Source: an uncultured Eubacteriales bacterium
Lineage (GTDB): Bacteria > Bacillota > Clostridia > Oscillospirales > Oscillospiraceae
Assembly: GCA_900556935.1 (NCBI GenBank)
Contig: USQL01000042.1
Coordinates: 1-18,950, forward strand
Direction: 5' to 3'
Length of the DNA: 18,950 bases
Positions 14,547 to 18,950 of the stretch are shown here, one piece after another. The position numbers and the translations under genes were made by a program. The notes below the pieces were generated by a model. That model worked only from the letters and a program-made list of their open reading frames with translations. It made no database searches and was not told the origin of the DNA. Positions within the stretch are counted from its first letter, which is position 1; each line of letters starts with the position of its first letter.

Positions 14547-15683
14547 ATGTTATTTTTACACACCTCCGACTGGCACCTGGGTGCTGCCGGTGGGGAGCGG
14601 GAGCTATTGGAGGACCAGAGGGCCTTTATTGATGCAATCTGCCAGATTGTGGAAAAGCGGCATGTGGATGCGGTGCTTCTGGCGGGGGACGTGTATGACC
14701 GGGCAGTGGCTTCGGCCGCGGCCATTGGGCTGTATGACGATGCTATGGACAGGCTATGCCGGGAGTTGGGGGTGCCGGTTTTAGTGATTGCCGGGAACCA
14801 CGATGGCCCCGAGCGGCTGGCAAGCTGCGGAAGCCTTTTGGACAGGGCGGGGCTGCATGTGCTGGGGGCTGCCCAGCGGGTGCCTAAGGTCGTTTCCTTC
14901 CCGGAGGCGGAGGTATTCCTGCTGCCCTGGATTACGGAGGAGAAGGTGAAAAGCCTTTATCCGGAGGAGCGGGAGAAAATTCAGAGCCTGCCCGATGCCT
15001 ATCGGGTGGCGCTGGACCACATGCGGGAACGATTCACCCCGGGGAAAAAGCACATTGTCCTGGCCCATGCCTTTATCACCGATGCCGAAACCTCTACCAG
15101 CGACCAGGCGGCGGTGATTGGAACGGCGGCCCAGGTGCCCGCCAGCGTGTTTGACGGATTTGACTATGTGGCCCTGGGGCACATCCACAAGCCCCAGAAT
15201 GTCAATGCCTTTGTCCGCTACAGCGGCACCCCCATGGCCTATTCCTTCGGCAAGGAGGAGCGTCAGGAGAAAAGCGTCACCCTGCTGGATACGAAGACCA
15301 TGGAGCGGGAAATCGTGCCCCTGACCCCGCTGCACCGGTGGACCACGCTGGAAGGACCCTACGAGACCCTTCTGGCGGGAGAATATCCGGAGGAAACGAA
15401 AAACGGCTATGTGAGGCTCAATGTGACGGACAGCGCCGTGGGACTGGAAATGCTCTCCCGGCTGAGGGAACAGTATCCCAACGCCCTGGTGATTGCGGGA
15501 AAGGCCTACGATGGGGACAATACCAGTATTACCATGACCATGGAGCAGCTGGAACAGCTGGAATCGGATCCGCAGGAGGTGTTCCGGTCCTTCTGCAGGG
15601 AGGAAATGAACCAGGAGGCCACGGAGCACTTTTTGGAACTGTTCCAAAATGCGGTGGCCGCGGCAGAGGAGGATTTGGCATGA
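14547..15683 (+). CDS. sbcD: Exonuclease subunit SbcD (Mre11-like)
   Basis: The protein has 378 residues. With SbcC it forms an ATP-dependent nuclease that opens DNA hairpins and trims blocked or misfolded DNA ends, limiting palindromes at replication forks. The calcineurin-like phosphoesterase motifs are all present: D8 and H10 in SDWHLG, D48 and D51 in AGDVYDR, GNHDGPERL (83-91), H174 in VLAHAF and H212/H214 in ALGHIHKPQ, the residues that bind two Mn2+ ions. From about residue 270 onward lies the C-terminal capping and SbcC-binding region. The start at 14547 is chosen because the protein begins at once with the first strand; its ribosome binding site (AGAAAGA region) is weak. Its TGA overlaps the ATG of sbcC (ATGA), implying coupled synthesis. 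Confidence 0.96.
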   Translation: MLFLHTSDWHLGAAGGERELLEDQRAFIDAICQIVEKRHVDAVLLAGDVYDRAVASAAAIGLYDDAMDRLCRELGVPVLVIAGNHDGPERLASCGSLLDRAGLHVLGAAQRVPKVVSFPEAEVFLLPWITEEKVKSLYPEEREKIQSLPDAYRVALDHMRERFTPGKKHIVLAHAFITDAETSTSDQAAVIGTAAQVPASVFDGFDYVALGHIHKPQNVNAFVRYSGTPMAYSFGKEERQEKSVTLLDTKTMEREIVPLTPLHRWTTLEGPYETLLAGEYPEETKNGYVRLNVTDSAVGLEMLSRLREQYPNALVIAGKAYDGDNTSITMTMEQLEQLESDPQEVFRSFCREEMNQEATEHFLELFQNAVAAAEEDLA

Positions 15684-18337
15684 AACCCCTGAGACTGAAA
15701 ATGCAGGCCTTTGGGCCCTATGTAGGGATGCAGACGGTGGATTTTGAAAAGCTGTCCCAAAAGGGAATGTTTTTAATCAAGGGCCCTACGGGCAGCGGAA
15801 AAACCACGATTTTTGATGCCATGACCTTCGCCCTCTACGGCGGCAGCAGCGGAGACGACAGCAAAAGCAAGGTGGGCCGGAACGATTTAGAGGAGTGGCG
15901 CTGCAACCAGGCGGGCAGAGATACGCCGACGGTTGTCAGCTTTACCTTTTCGGTCCGGGGAAAAATCTACGAATTTACCCGAAAGCTGGTGCCCAAACGG
16001 AAGAATTTCTCGGAGGAGTATTCCGCTGGGGAAATTGACGAGCACGGCATTTTGCTGCCCTTTTTTGAGAATCCCAAAAAGGACGCTCTGAACAAAAAGT
16101 CGGAGGAGCTGATTGGGCTGAGTAAGGAGCAGTTCCGCCAGGTGGTGCTGCTGCCCCAGGGTCAGTTTGAGCGCTTTTTGACGGCCTCCTCCGAGGACAA
16201 GGAAGCCATTCTGGAAAAAATCTTTGATGCCCAGCGGTGGGATGCCTATGCCCAGAAATTCTTTGAGAACGCGTCCCAGCGGAAAATACAGCTGGACGGG
16301 GAGAAAAGCGAGATTCAGCGCTCTCTGGAGGAGGAAAAGCTGGAAAATCTTGCCGAACTGGAAACCAGACTTACAGAACTGGCGGCCCGGAGGGAAGAAA
16401 ACCGGAAGGACCGGGAAGACTTCGATGCCGAGGAGCGGCAGAAGCTGCTGAACAAGGATATTGAACTGGCAGCAAATTTTAAGCCGCTTCACGAATTGGA
16501 ACAGAAGTACCGGACGTTACAGAAGCAGGAAGAAGAGATCCGGGAAAAACGGGAAGAGATCGAGCGCGCTCGGGCTGCCGAGGGACTGCGCCAGGAAATT
16601 CAAGAAGAGGAACAGTCGAAAAAGACCTATGATCAGCGGGAAATGGCTTATCAGAAGGTCTTGGCGAAGCGCCTAGATTTGGAAAAGAAAAATAAGGAAG
16701 CTCAAAAGGCATTGTCAGACCACGAGAATGCATCTGCTGTGTCGGAAAAGCAGAAAAGATCGGGCGAGTACGCATCCAAGCGGGAGACCTATGCAAAGCT
16801 GGAAGCCTTACAGAAGACTGCGGAACAGACGGAAACGAAGATGAACGTTCAAAAGAAAGCGCTTCAAAAGACGGAGGAAACTCTGCAATTTGCCATCCAA
16901 GAGGCCCAAACCGCACTTTCCCGCTATAATAAAGCAGAGGATACGGAACGGGACCTGCGGAACCGTTATTATGCAGGAATTTATGGAGAGCTGGCATCTG
17001 AGCTGAAAGAGAATGCTCCCTGCCCGATCTGTGGCAGCCTGTGCCATCCGAATCCTGCGCAAAAAGCTTCCAACAGTGTCAGTAAAGCAGAGGTAGATAA
17101 GGCGGAAAAGGCGACCCAGAGCGCAAAGAAATCCTGGGAAAAGATGGAAGAGGAGCGGAAGGCTGCGGAGAATGAGAAGAAAAAAGCGGACCAAGACCTT
17201 TCGAAAACAGGCCAGGCTTTTAGTGAGGCTAATGCGGTCTGGAACGCTGCCAAGTCTCAGCTGATTGAGGGTATCCCAACCTTGGAGGCGCTGGAGAAGA
17301 CCATTCAGCAATTGGAAAAAGATATTCAGACCTTCCGGGAAAAAACGGAAGAACTGAAAAAAGATGCGGAAAAGCAGACAGAACTGCTGAATACCCTTGA
17401 TGCCAATATCCAGACTGCGGAAGTCGAGTGCAAAAATGCGGAAAAGGACTGGATTTCCGCAAGGAAAAAACTCTTTGCGGCATTGAAAGAAAAAGGATAT
17501 GTTGACGTAAAAAGTGCAAAAGCGGACCTCCGCACGGAAGCGGAACGCAGTGCTTTACAAAAAATTGTCTCCAAATACGAGGGCAGCCTGAAAACCACAG
17601 AGGAGAGTCTGAAAGAAAACCTTCAGAAATTGTCCGGCTTGGTTGAACCGGATGAAAGCCAATTCAAGGCCCGACAGGCGGAGATTACCGAAACGGAGAA
17701 GCGCTTTACAACCATTGAGGCCAATCTGGCCAAAGAGATGGAGCGCCTGACCGGGAAGCGGAAGAAGCTTGCCAAAATGCAGGCCCATTTCGATGCCAAC
17801 TATCGACAGGCGGAGGACGACCTGAATTTTGCCAAAAAGCTTCGGGGAGACTCGGGCATCGGCCTGCAGCGGTATGTGCTGGCAATCCTTTTCAACCAGG
17901 TCATTGCGGAGGCCAATCGGATGCTTGCCAAGGTCCACGGGGGCCGGTATCACCTGTATCGCTCGGATGAGAAGGGCAAGGGCAATAAGCGGGGGCTGGA
18001 ATTAAAGGTCTATGACAACCGCAGCCCGGAGACCGACGGCCGCGGTGTGGCCATGCTCTCCGGCGGTGAAAAATTCCTGGTGTCCCTGGCCCTGTCCATT
18101 GGCATGTCCACCGTGGCCCAGAAGGGCGGCGTGCAGATTGAGGCCCTGTTTATCGACGAAGGCTTCGGCACGCTGGATGACAATTCCATCCATGATGCCA
18201 TGGACGTTCTGGAAAGCGTCCGCCGGTCCAGCGGCATGATTGGCATTATCAGCCATGTGCAGCTGCTGGAAAGCAATATCCCCACCCACTTAGAGGTTGT
18301 GAAATCCGACTCCGGAAGCAGCATCCGTCTGGAATAG
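15680..18337 (+). CDS. sbcC: Exonuclease subunit SbcC (Rad50-like ATPase)
   Basis: The protein has 885 residues, somewhat shorter than many SbcC proteins (around 1,000). ATG 15680 overlaps the sbcD stop codon. It is the ATPase and DNA-clamp partner of SbcD. Walker A is GPTGSGKT (35-42); a Q-loop-like VVLLPQGQFERFL follows near residue 155. Long Glu/Lys-rich coiled coils flank the zinc hook CPIC (448-451, in APCPICGSLCHP), through which two SbcC molecules join. The C-terminal ATPase half has the signature LSGGE (793-797), Walker B LFIDEGFGTLDD (D826, E827) and His859 of the H-loop in ISHVQLL. The coiled-coil section, roughly 16590-17640, is visibly AT-richer with different third-base choice from both ATPase ends. 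No terminator lies close behind; the next hairpins are at 18826-18893. Confidence 0.95.
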   Translation: MKPLRLKMQAFGPYVGMQTVDFEKLSQKGMFLIKGPTGSGKTTIFDAMTFALYGGSSGDDSKSKVGRNDLEEWRCNQAGRDTPTVVSFTFSVRGKIYEFTRKLVPKRKNFSEEYSAGEIDEHGILLPFFENPKKDALNKKSEELIGLSKEQFRQVVLLPQGQFERFLTASSEDKEAILEKIFDAQRWDAYAQKFFENASQRKIQLDGEKSEIQRSLEEEKLENLAELETRLTELAARREENRKDREDFDAEERQKLLNKDIELAANFKPLHELEQKYRTLQKQEEEIREKREEIERARAAEGLRQEIQEEEQSKKTYDQREMAYQKVLAKRLDLEKKNKEAQKALSDHENASAVSEKQKRSGEYASKRETYAKLEALQKTAEQTETKMNVQKKALQKTEETLQFAIQEAQTALSRYNKAEDTERDLRNRYYAGIYGELASELKENAPCPICGSLCHPNPAQKASNSVSKAEVDKAEKATQSAKKSWEKMEEERKAAENEKKKADQDLSKTGQAFSEANAVWNAAKSQLIEGIPTLEALEKTIQQLEKDIQTFREKTEELKKDAEKQTELLNTLDANIQTAEVECKNAEKDWISARKKLFAALKEKGYVDVKSAKADLRTEAERSALQKIVSKYEGSLKTTEESLKENLQKLSGLVEPDESQFKARQAEITETEKRFTTIEANLAKEMERLTGKRKKLAKMQAHFDANYRQAEDDLNFAKKLRGDSGIGLQRYVLAILFNQVIAEANRMLAKVHGGRYHLYRSDEKGKGNKRGLELKVYDNRSPETDGRGVAMLSGGEKFLVSLALSIGMSTVAQKGGVQIEALFIDEGFGTLDDNSIHDAMDVLESVRRSSGMIGIISHVQLLESNIPTHLEVVKSDSGSSIRLE

Positions 18338-18355
18338 TTTCCACAATCTTTTTGG

Positions 18356-18685
18356 TCACCAAAGACCGTTTATGACATTTTCACTCATGTTGCAGGAGAA
18401 ATACCATTCCTGGCCGTCTTCCAGGCAGAAGCTGATGCTGAGGTAATCAACTCCGTCTGCCACAATGGCACGGCGAAATTGCACGATGGCGGAGGTGTTT
18501 TCTTCGGAGGTGACATTTTGACGCAGCAGCTGCCGTATGGCGGAAACACCCATGTTCATCTGGTCGTGCAGCCGTGATTTCATGTTGAGAATTTCCTGCT
18601 CTCTGGTCGCCTCCTGCACGTTTTCGGGTAGAATTTTCAGCTTATGGTATCGCAGACAAATTCCATATTCAGCACGAACCCATTC
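18356..18685 (-). pseudogene. Sensor histidine kinase-like fragment, decayed
   Basis: A 109-residue minus-strand frame is open from 18685 (just after a stop) to TGA at 18358-18356. It has no ATG start or SD; a GTG at 18619 is the only start-like codon near its middle. The segment LKILPENVQEAT...EQEILNMKSRLHDQMN, followed by AIRQLLRQ and IVQFRRAI, resembles the helix around the phospho-accepting His (SRLHDQM) of sensor kinases in Oscillospiraceae-type Clostridia. After RRAI the resemblance ends and an unrelated GVDYLSISFCLEDGQEWYFSC tail follows, suggesting a deletion or rearrangement joint. No ATP-binding (HATPase) domain follows, so it cannot be a working kinase. It is antisense to sbcC transcription read-through. 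The kinase call rests on memory of the motif and is moderate. Confidence 0.45.
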
Positions 18686-18789
18686 TCACGATTGCGCGTA
18701 TGAATCCACACATGGGAAAGGTCGTATAAACAGGCTTCCATTGCCAGCTCAAAGCTATGGTACGCTCGAAGCATGTCCTTTGTTGCCAT
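18637..18789 (-). pseudogene. 50-residue ORF overlapping the kinase-like fragment, likely debris
   Basis: A minus-strand frame runs from ATG 18789 to TGA 18637 and encodes 50 residues, including ACLYDLSHVWIHTRN and ENGFVLNMEFVCDTIS. I recognise no family. It overlaps the kinase-like frame by 49 bp in another reading frame and has no ribosome binding site. It reads like natural protein rather than random translation, so it may be an upstream piece of the same lost gene separated by a frameshift, or a separate remnant. Confidence 0.3.
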
Positions 18790-18825
18790 GAAAATGTAAT
18801 ACTTGGTGGAAACAACCCTTTGTCG

Positions 18826-18848
18826 GAAAAGCCCACAAGGGGTTTTTC
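18826..18848 (+). terminator. Small hairpin with T-run upstream of a larger one
   Basis: GAAAAGCCC (18826-18834) pairs with GGGGTTTTTC (18839-18848) with one G-T pair and a short loop, placing a T-run of five in the 3' arm. It could act as a weak terminator on the plus strand. It lies 10 bp before the stronger hairpin at 18859-18893. Confidence 0.45.
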
Positions 18849-18858
18849 AACAACATGA

Positions 18859-18893
18859 GAAATCCCCCGCTGCTTTGAACAGCGGGGGATTTC
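18859..18893. terminator. Strong bidirectional-looking hairpin terminator
   Basis: GAAATCCCCCGCTG (18859-18872) and CAGCGGGGGATTTC (18880-18893) form a perfect 14-bp stem with a 7-nt loop. It is the first strong hairpin after sbcC on the plus strand. It shares the core ATCCCCC-CTG/CAG-GGGGGAT with the operon terminator at 14364-14400. The T-tract is only three long, so efficiency is uncertain. Confidence 0.7.
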
Positions 18894-18950
18894 CTTGCAA
18901 AAGGAATAGAAAGAAGAGAGGTAGAAAAGAGGATCTACGGAGAGGAAAGG
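18894..18950. other. Purine-rich window end, no gene seen
   Basis: The last 57 bases are very rich in A and G on the plus strand, with several AGAGG/GAGG runs. They could be the leader of a gene that starts just beyond the window, but no start codon with good spacing is visible. Confidence 0.3.

Noticed and set aside
18351..18363. Palindrome TTTGGT-C-ACCAAA just after sbcC as a terminator
   Set aside because: The loop is one base, the stem is AT-rich and short, and no T-run follows, so it is a chance palindrome or at most a protein site.
1..18950. CRISPR array, toxin-antitoxin pair, phage defence island or transposon
   Set aside because: No regular direct repeats, nuclease/antitoxin pairs, defence domains, transposase or integrase were found; SbcCD and DprA here look like housekeeping copies.

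Overview
The window looks like chromosomal DNA of a GC-rich gut-type Clostridia, most likely Oscillospirales (Oscillospiraceae/Ruminococcaceae). This is an inference from Firmicutes-type gene content (KtrBA, TrmFO, DprA-TopA order, a DUF362 protein), strong Shine-Dalgarno sites, near-consensus sigma-A promoters and heavily C/G-biased third codon positions. No rRNA, tRNA, CRISPR array, transposase, integrase or phage gene was seen.

Layout. (1) 1-2130 is a visibly AT-richer, patchwork accessory stretch. It holds the 3' part of a MATE-type transporter, a 69-residue two-helix membrane protein and a short-chain flavodoxin-like protein on the plus strand. On the minus strand are a GNAT acetyltransferase and, starting inside its stop codon, the C-terminal remnant of a NUDIX hydrolase. 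(2) 2134-4862 holds a divergent pair: a DUF362 protein (minus) and a repeat-rich LRR lipoprotein (plus). They share a 180-bp control region with two good promoters and an inverted repeat between them, and each gene ends in a strong terminator. (3) 4908-14400 is one tightly packed eight-gene run in the order ktrB-ktrA-trmH-like-dprA-topA-trmFO-plsX-rnc, with overlaps or gaps of at most 34 bp, one promoter in front and one terminator behind. (4) 14441-18337 is a separate sbcD-sbcC operon with its own promoter and a 4-bp ATGA overlap. (5) 18338-18950 holds broken minus-strand coding fragments, including a piece like a sensor histidine kinase phospho-acceptor helix, then two tandem hairpins and a purine-rich end.

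How the genes work together. The long operon mixes potassium uptake (KtrBA), RNA methylation (TrmH-like, TrmFO), DNA handling (DprA, TopA), phospholipid synthesis (PlsX) and RNA processing (RNase III). Apart from the two Ktr subunits, these are housekeeping genes linked by position rather than one pathway. SbcCD is the Mre11/Rad50-type nuclease for hairpins and protein-blocked DNA ends.

I did not find a convincing undescribed system. The most interesting leads are the repeated ~65-70-residue module in the LRR lipoprotein and its divergent pairing with DUF362, the histone-H1-like tail of TopA, the composition shift inside SbcC, and the two decayed patches (GNAT/NUDIX and the kinase-like remnant).
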